35,406 nt of DNA, taken from contig JAQYMQ010000013.1 in assembly GCA_028872475.1 (NCBI GenBank), forward strand, positions 1 through 35,406, given 5' to 3'. Each line of letters starts with the position of its first letter. The stretch's first letter is position 1. Shown one piece after another: positions 1 through 8,266 of the stretch. The stretch comes from Eubacteriales bacterium. GTDB taxonomy: Bacteria > Bacillota > Clostridia > Peptostreptococcales > Anaerovoracaceae. The notes under the pieces were generated by a model. The model was not told the origin of the DNA, searched no databases, and saw only the letters and a list, made by a program, of their open reading frames with translations. The position numbers were made by a program, and so were the translations under genes.

Positions 1-2
1 GT

Positions 3-539
3 ACGCTTATTAAGTACAAAGTAGTGGAGAAAAATGTACCTCAGGGATATACTGTTAGCTATGAAACAGATCCGACAGGAATCCTTGTAATAAAAAACAC
101 ACAAGATAAAACAGAAGTAAAAGTAACAAAGGCTTGGGAAGATAAGAACGACCAAGACGGAGTAAGACCAAACAGTGTAACAATTAAGTTATTAGCAGAT
201 GGAAAAGAAACAGGTAAGACACTAACTTTAACAAAAGCGGATAACTGGACAGGAACCTTTACTGATCTTGATGAATACAAGGCAGGAAAGAAGATTAAGT
301 ATACTATCAAGGAAGAGCCTGTAGGAAACGGATATGTAAGTGCTATTACAGGTTCAGCAGAAGACGGCTATGTTGTTACCAATGTTAGAACACCAAATAC
401 ACCGCCTGAAAAACCAAATAAGCCAAATCTTCCAAAAACAGGAGATGGAAGTAATATGTCTCTATATGTTTTGTTAATGTTAACATCAGGAACATTACTG
501 CTGCTTGTTGGGTACAGACGCAGAAAGCAGGCTAAGTAG
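3..539 (+). CDS. C-terminal part of a Cna-B repeat, LPXTG-anchored surface protein (5' cut by window edge)
   Basis: The frame is open to the left edge, so the true start lies outside the window; the GTG at 24 is internal. The visible part begins with the end of one Cna-B-type beta-sandwich (IKYKVVEKNVPQGY) followed by a complete second one (TEVKVTKAWEDKNDQDG through VVTNVRTP). A short Pro-rich spacer, an LPKTG sorting motif (nt 429-443), a hydrophobic helix and an RRRK tail follow. This is the standard sortase-A anchoring signal, so the protein is expected to be covalently attached to peptidoglycan. Cna-B domains usually form stalks that present an N-terminal adhesin, which is not visible here. 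A strong terminator follows at 673-713. The family call is secure; ligand and full length are unknown. Confidence 0.9.
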   Translation, partial: TLIKYKVVEKNVPQGYTVSYETDPTGILVIKNTQDKTEVKVTKAWEDKNDQDGVRPNSVTIKLLADGKETGKTLTLTKADNWTGTFTDLDEYKAGKKIKYTIKEEPVGNGYVSAITGSAEDGYVVTNVRTPNTPPEKPNKPNLPKTGDGSNMSLYVLLMLTSGTLLLLVGYRRRKQAK

Positions 540-672
540 AGATAGAAAAAGTCAAACAAAGAAATAGAAGAAATGGAGATTCAAAAAACGGGAATGACAA
601 AACCTTTTAAGTAATCAAAATCTAAAACTGAATATAGACCATACAACAAAAAGCCTTTTAATTGTTGTAATC

Positions 673-713
673 GGAGGACTTCTTACGCCAAAGTGTAGAA
701 GTCCTCCTTTTTT
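673..713 (+). terminator. Rho-independent terminator after the Cna-B protein gene
   Basis: A perfect 11-bp stem pairs GGAGGACTTCT (673-683) with AGAAGTCCTCC (697-707), with a 13-nt loop, followed directly by a T-run. It separates the Cna-B gene from the coiled-coil gene. Confidence 0.9.
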
Positions 714-799
714 ATTCTCAAAAAGCAAAAACAGAGAAATGAAAAAGGAGGATAATACAATGGATAAAGGTAAAAGAGAAGCAAAATGCCGAACAGAGA

Positions 800-1477
800 T
801 TGTCGGATGCCAAAGCTAAAGATGGGGAGCTTGATGCTAATGTTGAAAAAGCCGAATCAAAGTTAAGAAATGCTGAAGATATAGAAAGAGATAAACCTGA
901 AACTTTTGAAGCGTTTGAAGAGATTAAGGCTTTTAATGATGATCTTAATAATGCGATAGATATCTCAAATAAATATAGTGTTGAACTTGAAGCATTAAAA
1001 GAAAAACTTGAGAATGCTAGATTAGCTAAAGACGAGTCAGGGAAACAATTATTTGCTGCGAAAAATAATCTGTATAGTGCGCAAAAAGATTATGATGACT
1101 TATTAGCTACTAGAAATAGACGTCCTAAGCATAGAGCTCCAGCAAACAAGGATCAACACGATGAACCTAACATTTCAAAAAAAGATGATAAACAGCTGGC
1201 GCCTAAAATACCAGAGAATAATCCTCTAGTAGAAAAACAGAATGATTCTATGGGCAAGATAGAGTCTAATGATAATGCTATGGATAAGCCAATAAAAATA
1301 GATAATACTATTAAAAAAGACAATATAGCTAAAAAAGGAGAAGTGAAGCAGGCACAGTTTAAGAAAACGGTGAAAAACAATGTGAAGACAAATGATACTA
1401 CAATGCTTGGAGTGCTATTTGCTTCTGCTTTGGCAGGATTAGCGGGAATGCTTACTCTAAAGAGAAGAAAGCGATAA
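800..1477 (+). CDS. Coiled-coil surface protein with degenerate sortase-like tail; probably 5'-truncated remnant
   Basis: The frame encodes a highly charged helical region (about residues 1-100, heptad-like, Lys/Glu-rich), a Lys/Asn/Asp-rich low-complexity stretch, then NVKTN (about 194-198), a hydrophobic helix and a KRRKR tail. That is the shape of a wall-sorting signal, but there is no LPXTG; NVKTN could be a degenerate or class-B-like motif. The start is doubtful. The only candidate start codon is TTG at 800, with no Shine-Dalgarno. A good SD with ATG lies at 760, but that frame stops at 819 (20 codons). The coding frame of this gene is open back to 743 and continues the coiled coil there (EKQNAEQR). 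This suggests a longer surface protein reduced by deletion or frameshift. No signal peptide is visible. Function is unknown. Confidence 0.55.
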   Translation: MSDAKAKDGELDANVEKAESKLRNAEDIERDKPETFEAFEEIKAFNDDLNNAIDISNKYSVELEALKEKLENARLAKDESGKQLFAAKNNLYSAQKDYDDLLATRNRRPKHRAPANKDQHDEPNISKKDDKQLAPKIPENNPLVEKQNDSMGKIESNDNAMDKPIKIDNTIKKDNIAKKGEVKQAQFKKTVKNNVKTNDTTMLGVLFASALAGLAGMLTLKRRKR

Positions 1478-1507
1478 AAATATATGTCCTAAGTATGATT
1501 GATTTTG

Positions 1508-1536
1508 TTGACAGCAAAAGCGCCTTAGTGTATACT
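1508..1536 (+). promoter_or_regulatory. Sigma-A promoter for metK
   Basis: TTGACA (1508-1513), a 17-nt spacer and TATACT (1531-1536) form a near-consensus vegetative promoter. The transcript would start near 1543, about 65 nt ahead of the SAM riboswitch aptamer. Confidence 0.85.
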
Positions 1537-1606
1537 GACACATAGTTAATTGACAATATTTATTGCTTTAAAATATTGTTTAAAAAATTAAATAGTCATA
1601 AAGACA

Positions 1607-1703
1607 CCTTATTAAGAGTGGTGGAGGGAATAGGCCCGATGAAACCCGGCAACCTGCAATATGCGACGGTGCTAAATCCTACAGAGTTTTCTGATAGATG
1701 AGG
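1607..1703 (+). promoter_or_regulatory. SAM-I (S-box) riboswitch aptamer
   Basis: The segment carries the S-box core signatures in order: TTAAGAGTGGTGGAGGGA, GGCCCGATGAAACCCGGCAACC (1633-1654) and GGTGCTAAATCC (1669-1680). P1 can form between CCTTAT (1607-1612) and ATGAGG (1698-1703). S-box aptamers bind S-adenosylmethionine and promote termination when SAM is plentiful. It sits directly upstream of metK, the SAM synthetase gene, the expected target. Confidence 0.95.
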
Positions 1704-1720
1704 ATTATTATAGTTTTGAT

Positions 1721-1757
1721 AAACCTTTCTATCTAATTGAATAGAAAGGTTTTTTTA
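1721..1757 (+). terminator. SAM riboswitch-controlled terminator
   Basis: A 12-bp stem pairs 1721-1732 with 1741-1752 and is followed by a T-run. The alternative antiterminator pairs 1693-1703 (GATAGATGAGG) with 1724-1733 (CCTTTCTATC) with one bulged T, using both the 3' strand of P1 and the 5' arm of the terminator. The two folds are therefore mutually exclusive, as in a classical OFF switch. Confidence 0.9.
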
Positions 1758-1775
1758 TGGGAATTAGGAGGAAAA

Positions 1776-2945
1776 ATGAAGAGATTATTTACATCAGAAT
1801 CAGTTACAGAAGGGCATCCTGATAAAATTTGTGACCAAATTTCAGACGCTATACTTGATGAGATTCTAAAAAATGATAAGAATGGTAGAGTTGCAGCTGA
1901 AACTACTGTAAACACAGGATATGCAATGGTAATGGGAGAAATTAGCACTAGTTGTTATATTGATATCCCTAAAATTGCGAGAGAAGTAATTTGTGATATC
2001 GGTTATACAAAGAGTGAATATGGTTACGATGGCAATACTTGTGCGATTTTTACAGCAATTGACGAACAGTCAAATGATATTTCGATTGGAGTAGACAAAA
2101 AGGTTGAAGGTGATGAGTTAGATGCTATAGGTGCTGGCGACCAAGGAATAATGTTCGGTTTTGCTTGTGATGAAACTGAAGAATACATGCCTTTACCGAT
2201 TTCTTTAGCTCATAAGCTTGCAAGAAAGTTATCAGAAGTTAGAAAAGACGGTACTATTCCATACCTTAGACCAGACGGTAAGACTCAGGTAACGGTTGAG
2301 TATGATGACGAAGGTGTTAAGAGAGTTGATACAGTATTAATTTCAACTCAGCATGATCCAGAAGCTACAAATGAACAGATTAGAGAAGATTTAATTAAAC
2401 ATGTTATCAAACCTATAGTTGGCGATGAGTTAATGGACGAAGATACTAAGATATACGTAAATCCTACAGGTAGATTCGTAATAGGTGGTCCAAATGGTGA
2501 CTCAGGTCTAACAGGAAGAAAGATTATTGTTGATACTTATGGTGGATATTCTAGACATGGTGGCGGAGCATTTTCTGGTAAGGATCCGACAAAGGTAGAT
2601 AGATCTGCGGCTTATGCTTCAAGATATGTGGCTAAGAATATTGTTGCTTCAGGAGTTGCTAAGAAGTGTGAAATTCAGTTAGCTTATGCGATTGGTGTAT
2701 CAAAGCCGGTTTCAATAATGGTTGATACCTTTGATACTGGTGTTATTGCCGATGAGAAATTAGCATACATCGTAAATGAACTGTTTGACCTAAGACCTGC
2801 AGCTATTATTAGAGATTTAGATTTATTGCAACCAATTTATAGAAAGATTGCCGCTTATGGACATATGGGAAGAGTGGACCTTGACATACCTTGGGAAAGA
2901 CTTGATAGGGTTGAAGATATAAAGAAAGCTGTTGAAAAAGCGTAA
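1776..2945 (+). CDS. metK: S-adenosylmethionine synthetase (methionine adenosyltransferase)
   Basis: The 389-aa product is the usual MetK length. It makes SAM from methionine and ATP in the cytosol. It opens with the typical [20 protein letters not shown] and contains the [12 protein letters not shown] segment and the phosphate-loop signature [16 protein letters not shown], followed by [14 protein letters not shown]. The ATG at 1776 was chosen because AGGAGG lies just upstream; the in-frame TTG at 1737 would fall inside the riboswitch terminator. Expression is expected to fall when SAM is high, through the S-box element at 1607-1757. A bidirectional terminator follows. Confidence is very high. 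Confidence 0.98.
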   Translation: MKRLFTSESVTEGHPDKICDQISDAILDEILKNDKNGRVAAETTVNTGYAMVMGEISTSCYIDIPKIAREVICDIGYTKSEYGYDGNTCAIFTAIDEQSNDISIGVDKKVEGDELDAIGAGDQGIMFGFACDETEEYMPLPISLAHKLARKLSEVRKDGTIPYLRPDGKTQVTVEYDDEGVKRVDTVLISTQHDPEATNEQIREDLIKHVIKPIVGDELMDEDTKIYVNPTGRFVIGGPNGDSGLTGRKIIVDTYGGYSRHGGGAFSGKDPTKVDRSAAYASRYVAKNIVASGVAKKCEIQLAYAIGVSKPVSIMVDTFDTGVIADEKLAYIVNELFDLRPAAIIRDLDLLQPIYRKIAAYGHMGRVDLDIPWERLDRVEDIKKAVEKA

Positions 2946-3063
2946 ATTTGAGTTTATATGACAAAATTTTTTATAACTAGTTTTAATAAACAATGTCTTA
3001 TATAATCAAAAGATTTTTTAGTTAGTTTTGCTAAATAGCGAGTTTTCTATGATAATGAAATAA

Positions 3064-3098
3064 AAAATACCTCGTTAACTTGATTAACGAGGTATTTT
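3064..3098. terminator. Bidirectional terminator between metK and prdF
   Basis: A perfect 15-bp stem (3064-3078 with 3084-3098) has a CTTGA loop and is flanked by A-tract and T-tract arms. It can serve metK on the plus strand and the convergent proline racemase gene on the minus strand. Confidence 0.88.
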
Positions 3099-3150
3099 AA
3101 TTGTTTTAAAACTAATGAATCCTTTTTATTGCCTAAATCCAAACGTTAGA

Positions 3151-4182
3151 TTATACCTGGAAACCATATTTTAGAGGGTCATCCTGGTCGATTAGGTATG
3201 TAGCAACACCAGTTAGATATGAACTACCAGTAATCATAGGGATAACTGCATCAAAGTCGCCAACCTTAGTAGTTTCTTTGATTACGCCCTTGAATAAGCT
3301 GCCGATAAAGCTTTCGTAAATGAATTCTTCACCAACTTTGATTTCTCCCCACTTGTGTAGAGTAGCAAGCTTAGCGCTTGTACCAGTTCCACAAGGTGAT
3401 CTGTCAGCCATGTGTTCGCCGAAGATTACAACGTTTCTCATTGTAGCCTTGTCTGGGTTTGGAGTTGGTCCATAGAATTCAACTAAGTCAACACTTGTAA
3501 TATCTAAAGTTGGGTGTTGAATTTTAACTTCTTTGTTGATAATTTCCATCATGTCCATACCTAAGTCAGTAAGTTCACGTAGAGTTTTCTGAGAAATTTC
3601 AGGAATTCCAATCTTAGTTGTATCAACTAGTGCGAAGAAGCTTCCTCCAAATGAAATTGTATAAGGGATTTCCTTGCCTTTAACATTTACAGTTAAATTC
3701 TCTTTGTAAACGAAAGAAGGTACGTTTGTTAGAGTTACACTTTCAACTTTTCCGTCTTTTACAATAGCATCAGTTTCGATGATACCAGCTGGAGCTTCTA
3801 AAACAACTTTGTTTAATCCTTCTTTAGCTTCTATTAGACCAGCTTCTAGGATTACTGTTACAGCACCTATAGTACAGTGTCCGCACATGTTTAGGTATCC
3901 GCCTGTATCCATGAACATTACACCAAAGTCAGCTTCCTTGCTTACTGGTTCGTGTAAAAATGCTCCGAACATATCGTGGTGACCTCTTGGTTCGAACATT
4001 AATGCAGTTCTAACGTGGTCGTAGTTGTTTTCCATCCAATGTTTCTTTTCAATCATTGTGTTGCCTTCTGGTTCAGGGAAACCGCCAGTAACGATACGGC
4101 AGAATTCTCCAACTGTGTGGCAATCTACAACCTGAAGCTGAGCTTCATATTTGTCAAAATTTACCTGTGGATTTAAATTCAT
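3151..4182 (-). CDS. prdF: Proline racemase
   Basis: This 343-aa cytosolic enzyme interconverts L- and D-proline and so supplies D-proline to the reductase encoded nearby. The two catalytic cysteines are visible as Cys100 in NMCGHCTIGAVTV and Cys264 in DRSPCGTGTSAKLATLH, the signature pair of the PLP-independent proline racemase family. FEPRGHHDMFG, FMDTGGYLNMCGH and ISFGGSFFALVD are also typical of the Clostridium proline racemase rather than of hydroxyproline dehydratase. The residue after MCGH is Cys where homologues known to me have Gly, giving an extra thiol beside the catalytic Cys. An AAGGAGG ribosome-binding site lies just before the ATG at 4182. The gene is divergent from selC and prdC. 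4-hydroxyproline epimerase is the main alternative, made less likely by the prd context. Confidence 0.93.
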   Translation of the reverse strand: MNLNPQVNFDKYEAQLQVVDCHTVGEFCRIVTGGFPEPEGNTMIEKKHWMENNYDHVRTALMFEPRGHHDMFGAFLHEPVSKEADFGVMFMDTGGYLNMCGHCTIGAVTVILEAGLIEAKEGLNKVVLEAPAGIIETDAIVKDGKVESVTLTNVPSFVYKENLTVNVKGKEIPYTISFGGSFFALVDTTKIGIPEISQKTLRELTDLGMDMMEIINKEVKIQHPTLDITSVDLVEFYGPTPNPDKATMRNVVIFGEHMADRSPCGTGTSAKLATLHKWGEIKVGEEFIYESFIGSLFKGVIKETTKVGDFDAVIPMITGSSYLTGVATYLIDQDDPLKYGFQV

Positions 4183-4711
4183 AATAATACCTCCTTGTTG
4201 TGTTATTTGAATATAAGTAAATCAAATATCACTTATAGCATATGTATCTTATACACCTAATATGTACCATTTGATACAAGTTTGTCAATTGTTTTTGTGA
4301 GAATTGTAGTTGAGTGTATTTTATTGCACTAATAAAATGCTTAGGAGTATTTAAAAATAAGGAGTTTGTATTTTGTTCTTTTTAAAGTACGAAAACGTAA
4401 TATGAACATATTCATTAAAAGGAGATTTATAATTAGTATAGTGTCAAGCCATTGTATTTGAGGAGTTATAGGCTTTATACGTAAAAATGAAAATGCATAT
4501 CGTTATAAGAAATTCTAATAACGTTAATTTAAAACAATAATAAAAGGCTTGCATAAGTATAGGGGATGAGTTAGTATGAATGCAGGGATACACTGTTGAT
4601 AAAAAAAACTGGTTTTAATGCAGTGTTTTTTTGTACGGAAGTTTAACGATGTATCAAAATAAAGTGCTGTAAAATAAGCATCTTGAATATGTTAGCGACA
4701 ACAGATTTTAT
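4183..4711. other. Gene-free divergent region between prdF and selC
   Basis: No coding frame with a ribosome-binding site is visible. On the minus strand TTGACA (complement of 4285-4290) could be a -35 for prdF, with a weak TACATA -10 about 16 nt further on; the spacer contains an imperfect TGTATC/GGTACA inverted repeat that might bind a regulator. At 4418-4427 an orphan AAGGAGATTT ribosome-binding-site-like sequence has no usable start codon behind it. A terminator-like hairpin lies at 4590-4632. I found no sigma-54 -24/-12 element. Confidence 0.4.
4590..4632 (+). terminator. Terminator-like hairpin upstream of selC
   Basis: ACACTG (4590-4595) pairs with CAGTGT (4621-4626), an inner AAAAC/GTTTT helix can extend it, and a T-run follows. 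No gene lies immediately upstream on this strand, so it could end an unrecognised small transcript or be a relic. Confidence 0.45.
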
Positions 4712-4809
4712 GGGGGTAGGTAGGTAACTGGTGTGCCTCCTAGTCTTCAAAACTAGTGTGGGGCGTTAAGAGCGTCCTAGGTGGGTTCGATTCCCACGTG
4801 CCCTCGCCA
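4712..4809 (+). tRNA. selC: Selenocysteine tRNA, anticodon UCA
   Basis: This 98-nt tRNA has the 7-nt anticodon loop CTTCAAA (anticodon TCA, 4747-4749) closed by CTAGT/ACTAG, a long extra arm (4757-4780), a TTCGATT T-loop closed by GTGGG/CCCAC, and an encoded GCCA 3' end. The acceptor helix pairs GGGGGTA with TGCCCTC-type bases (one G-U pair, and a G-G mismatch at the eighth position). The long acceptor plus T helix and the UCA anticodon identify tRNA-Sec. It sits about 110 nt upstream of prdC and in the same locus as the selenoprotein gene prdB, whose UGA it is needed to decode. Confidence 0.95.
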
Positions 4810-4922
4810 TATTATTAGCAGAAAAGATTATCAAGAGAATATAGGGTTTTGAAAATTAATTGGAACGAATTATAAAGTATAGATAAAAGGATGTTGTATT
4901 CAAAAAAATGAGGAGAGGTACT

Positions 4923-6251
4923 ATGAGAAACATTCAAATTTTATTAAGACAGCATGTAGGTGCACCATGCGAAGCTATCGTAAAAGCTGGCGATGCAGTA
5001 AAGAAAGGTACGCTTATAGCTACACCTACAGGACTTGGAGCAAATATATTCTCAAGTGTATATGGTGTTGTAGAAGAAGTTTTGGAAGACCGCATTGTTA
5101 TCAAGCCTGATGCTGAGCAACCTGAAGAGTTTGTTGAAATAAAAGAAGGTGACAAACTGGAAATGGTAAAAGAAGCTGGTATTGTAGGCATGGGTGGAGC
5201 AGGATTCCCTACATCTGTTAAAATTGGAACAGATTTAAATGGTGGATATGTTTTAGTAAACGCTGCAGAATGTGAGCCGGGATTAAGACATAATATGGCA
5301 CAGCTAGAAGAACAGACAGATATCACAATCAGAGGATTAAAGTATTGTATGGAAATCTGTAATGCTGGTAAAGGTATCATTGCTATAAAGAAAAAGAATG
5401 AAAAGGCAGTAGAAGCAGTAAGAGCTGCTATCAAGGATGAAGATAATATCTTTATTCATCTAATGCCGGATATATACCCAATGGGAGAAGAAAGAGCTGT
5501 AGTTAGAGAATGTCTAGATGTTCTTCTTGAAACAACTCAGCTACCTTCAGCAGCTAATGCTGTTGTAATAAACTGCGAAACATTACTTCGTATTGCAGAA
5601 GCTATCGAATTAAGAAAACCGAGCTTCTCAAAGCATCTTACAGTAATTGGTAAACTAAATGATGGAAGAGCTCCACACGTTTACTTTGATATGCCTGTTG
5701 GTATGGCTGTAGAAGATTTGATAGAAATGTCAAGTGGTATCGAAGAACCATATGGTGAAATAATTATGGGTGGACCTTTCACAGGCAAATCAACAACTTT
5801 AGAATCACCTATTACAAAGACTACAGGTGGAATTATTGTAACTGTTGAATTCCCTGACTTGCACGGAGCTCCAGTAGGATTGCTTGTATGTGCATGTGGT
5901 GGAAGTGAAGATAGAATGAGAGAAATCTGCGAAAAGATGAATGGTAAGGTTGTTTCTGTAGCAGCTTGTAAGCAGGCTGTAGCAGCTAAACCGGGTGCAC
6001 CACTTAAATGTGAAAACCCTGGAAACTGCCCTGGACAGGCACAAAAAGTATTACAGTTCAAGAAGGATGGCGCAGAGTATACTATTATAGGAAACTGCTC
6101 AGACTGTTCAAACACAGTTATGGGTTCTGCACCACAGATGAAACTTAAGGTTTTCCATCAGACTGACCATGTAATGAGAACAATAGGACATCCTCTATAT
6201 AGAAGATTAACTATCTCTAAGCAGGTTGAACAATTGCCAAACGGCAAATAA
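4923..6251 (+). CDS. prdC: Proline reductase-associated electron-transfer protein PrdC (RnfC-like)
   Basis: The 442-aa product resembles the core of RnfC: an N-terminal biotinyl-like hammerhead (about 1-70), then GMGGAGFPTSVK (89-100) as the flavin/NADH-binding glycine loop and NAAECEPGLRHN (113-124). The C-terminal third is rich in cysteines (VCACGG, AACKQAV, KCENPGNCPG, GNCSDCSN). I see no classical 8-Fe ferredoxin CxxCxxCxxxCP repeats, so electron transfer may run through thiols. In prd loci PrdC is thought to pass electrons to proline reductase. Some PrdC orthologues are described as selenoproteins; this frame has no internal TGA. The start at 4923 follows AGGAGAGG; the ATG at 4908 is upstream of that site. 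Confidence 0.9.
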   Translation: MRNIQILLRQHVGAPCEAIVKAGDAVKKGTLIATPTGLGANIFSSVYGVVEEVLEDRIVIKPDAEQPEEFVEIKEGDKLEMVKEAGIVGMGGAGFPTSVKIGTDLNGGYVLVNAAECEPGLRHNMAQLEEQTDITIRGLKYCMEICNAGKGIIAIKKKNEKAVEAVRAAIKDEDNIFIHLMPDIYPMGEERAVVRECLDVLLETTQLPSAANAVVINCETLLRIAEAIELRKPSFSKHLTVIGKLNDGRAPHVYFDMPVGMAVEDLIEMSSGIEEPYGEIIMGGPFTGKSTTLESPITKTTGGIIVTVEFPDLHGAPVGLLVCACGGSEDRMREICEKMNGKVVSVAACKQAVAAKPGAPLKCENPGNCPGQAQKVLQFKKDGAEYTIIGNCSDCSNTVMGSAPQMKLKVFHQTDHVMRTIGHPLYRRLTISKQVEQLPNGK

Positions 6252-6266
6252 AAATTAGTATATTAT

Positions 6267-6360
6267 CCACTTAGATTAGCGTAACCCCGAAATACGTAAT
6301 TAAGGATCTGTGTCCTTATTATCTAAAGTGGCAAATATAAATTCGCATTAGCTACGCGAA
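6267..6360 (+). promoter_or_regulatory. Structured RNA region between prdC and prdA
   Basis: CCACTTAGAT (6267-6276) can pair with ATCTAAAGTGG (6321-6331, one bulged A), enclosing two hairpins: GCGTA/TACGT (6279-6283 with 6293-6297) and TAAGGA/TCCTTA (6301-6306 with 6313-6318). A third hairpin TTCGC/GCGAA (6342-6346 with 6356-6360) follows, about 30 nt before the prdA ribosome-binding site. There is no T-run, so it is not a simple terminator. It may be an mRNA processing or stability element, or a ligand- or protein-binding leader. I do not recognise a known family. Confidence 0.5.
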
Positions 6361-6401
6361 AAAGGCATTGCATATATTGAAGAGAAAAGGAGGAATTTAA
6401 T

Positions 6402-8255
6402 ATGTCAATTACGGCTGAAACAGCTAAAGAGCATGCTAAAGATCCTGCTGTACTTTGTTGTAGAGCAGAAGAAGGCATTGTTATCGAAGCTGCTAATCTA
6501 GAAGATCCAGCAATATTTGATGATCTTGTAGATTCAGGATTGCTAAATTTAGACGGCGCTTTAACAATTGAACAGGTTTTAGGTGCTAAACTAACAAAGA
6601 CTTGTGATTCGCTATCTCCTCTTACTGCAGATGTAGTAGAAGGATTTAAGGCAGCAACTGAAGAGGTTGTTGAAGAAGTTGCAGAAACTGAAGAAGTAAC
6701 TGAAGTAGTAGCTGCACCAGTAGTAGCTGGAACAACAGCAGGTGGAGTTTTAAAAATTCACATCGGCGAAGGTAAAGATATCGATCTTGAAATTCCAGTT
6801 GGTGGTTTAGGTGGAGCAGTAGCTGCAGCGCCAGGCGGTGCAGTAGCATTACCTGTTGCAGGTACAACTGAAGCTCCAGTAGCGGCACAGGAAGAAAAAG
6901 TTGTAAGAACTCTTACAAGAAAACATTTCAATATCACTGAAGTAAAGAGAGGTCCTGAAACTAAGTTAGAAGGAACAGTTCTATACATCAGAGAAGGTAT
7001 TGAAGAAGAAGTTATCGCAACAAGTGATCTTGTAAAAGATTTCGCTATCGAAATCATTACTCCAGATATCTATCACACATATTCAGAAACAGTTATGGAC
7101 GTACAGCCTATAGCTACTAAAGAAGGTGAAAGCGAATTAGGTTCTGGCGTTACAAGAATGTTAGATAACGTTGTAATGATGTTAACAGGTACTGATGAAG
7201 GCGGAGTTCAGATTGGTGAATTCGGTTCATCTGAAGGTTACCTAGATGAAAACATCATGTGGAACAGACCTGGTTGTCCTGATAAGGGAGACATCTTCAT
7301 TAAGGGTAACATTGTAGTTCAGGAACACACAAACATGGAGCGTCGTGGACCTATGGCTGCACATACTGCTTTTGATCATGTAACTCAGGAAATCAGAGAA
7401 GTACTTAAGAAGGCAGACGAAAGCCTAGTTGTAGAAATTGAAGAAATCGAACAGATTAGAAGACCTGGTAAGAAAAAGGTTGTAATCGTTAAGGAAATCA
7501 TGGGACAGGGTGCTATGCACGATAACTACATCCTTCCAGTAGAACCAGTTGGTGTACTTGGATCAAAGGCTAATGTAGACTTAGGTAACGTACCTGTTTG
7601 CGTATCTCCATTAGAAGTTCTAGACGGTGCTATCCACGCAATCACTTGTATCGGACCTGCATCTAAGGAAATGTCTAGACACTACTTCAGAGAACCACTA
7701 GTATTAGAAGCATTAAAAGATCCTGAAGTTGACCTTTGCGGTGTTATCTTCGTTGGATCTCCTCAGATCAACGCAGAAAAATTCTATGTATCAAGAAGAG
7801 TTGGACATACTGTAGAAATGTTAGACGCTGAAGGTGCATTTGTAACAACTGAAGGTTTTGGTAACAACCATATCGACTTCGCAAGCCATATCGAACAGAT
7901 TGGTATGAGAGGTATTCCGGTAGTAGGTATGTCATTCTGTGCAGTACAGGGTGCTCTAGTAGTAGGTAACAAGCACATGAAGTACATGGTAGACAATAAT
8001 AAGTCTGAATCAGGTATTGAAAATGAAATTCTTGCTTGTAACACATTATGCCATGAAGATGCTATCCGTGCACTTGCTATGCTTAAGACTGCTATGGCAG
8101 GAGAAGAAGTTAAGGCAGCTGAAAAGAAATGGAATCCAAATGTAAAAACAACTAACGTTGAACTTACAGATGAAGCAACTGGTACTAAGATGGAACTTGT
8201 TGACAATGAACAAGCTTTACCAATGAGCCAGAAGCGTAAGGAAAAATACGACTAG
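6402..8255 (+). CDS. prdA: D-proline reductase proprotein PrdA
   Basis: PrdA (617 aa) is made as a proprotein that cleaves itself at a cysteine, giving a large subunit and a small subunit whose N-terminal pyruvoyl group binds D-proline for reductive ring opening to 5-aminovalerate. The predicted cleavage site is the Thr-Cys bond in AIHAITCIGPASKEM (Cys416), leaving a 202-residue C-terminal chain, consistent with the roughly 23-kDa subunit known for this enzyme. Residues about 85-165 form an Ala/Val/Glu/Pro-rich flexible segment, after which TLTRKHFNITEV starts the part shared with PrdD. GEFGSSEGYL, RRPGKKKVVIV and MGQGAMHDNYILP are further shared blocks. AGGAGG precedes the ATG. The small gene at 8267 starts 11 nt after the stop, so one operon is likely. 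Confidence 0.96.
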   Translation: MSITAETAKEHAKDPAVLCCRAEEGIVIEAANLEDPAIFDDLVDSGLLNLDGALTIEQVLGAKLTKTCDSLSPLTADVVEGFKAATEEVVEEVAETEEVTEVVAAPVVAGTTAGGVLKIHIGEGKDIDLEIPVGGLGGAVAAAPGGAVALPVAGTTEAPVAAQEEKVVRTLTRKHFNITEVKRGPETKLEGTVLYIREGIEEEVIATSDLVKDFAIEIITPDIYHTYSETVMDVQPIATKEGESELGSGVTRMLDNVVMMLTGTDEGGVQIGEFGSSEGYLDENIMWNRPGCPDKGDIFIKGNIVVQEHTNMERRGPMAAHTAFDHVTQEIREVLKKADESLVVEIEEIEQIRRPGKKKVVIVKEIMGQGAMHDNYILPVEPVGVLGSKANVDLGNVPVCVSPLEVLDGAIHAITCIGPASKEMSRHYFREPLVLEALKDPEVDLCGVIFVGSPQINAEKFYVSRRVGHTVEMLDAEGAFVTTEGFGNNHIDFASHIEQIGMRGIPVVGMSFCAVQGALVVGNKHMKYMVDNNKSESGIENEILACNTLCHEDAIRALAMLKTAMAGEEVKAAEKKWNPNVKTTNVELTDEATGTKMELVDNEQALPMSQKRKEKYD

Positions 8256-8266
8256 TAGGTGATTAC

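Noticed and set aside
5681..6115. Long antisense open frame inside prdC (and similar ones in prdA, clpX and the caspase-like gene)
   Set aside because: They are shadows of strongly coding sense genes, with no ribosome-binding sites or recognisable products.
6267..6331. Shared regulatory motif between the prdC-prdA and rpsJ-rplC gaps (both contain CCACTTAG)
   Set aside because: Only eight bases match and the surrounding folds differ, so chance is the simpler explanation.
6330..6350. TGGCA...TTCGCA upstream of prdA as a sigma-54 promoter
   Set aside because: The GG-to-GC distance is 15 rather than 12 bases, so it does not fit a -24/-12 element.
6646..6888. Antisense Leu/Gln-rich frame in prdA
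   Set aside because: It is the mirror of the Ala/Val/Glu-rich linker codons of PrdA; low complexity explains the open frame.
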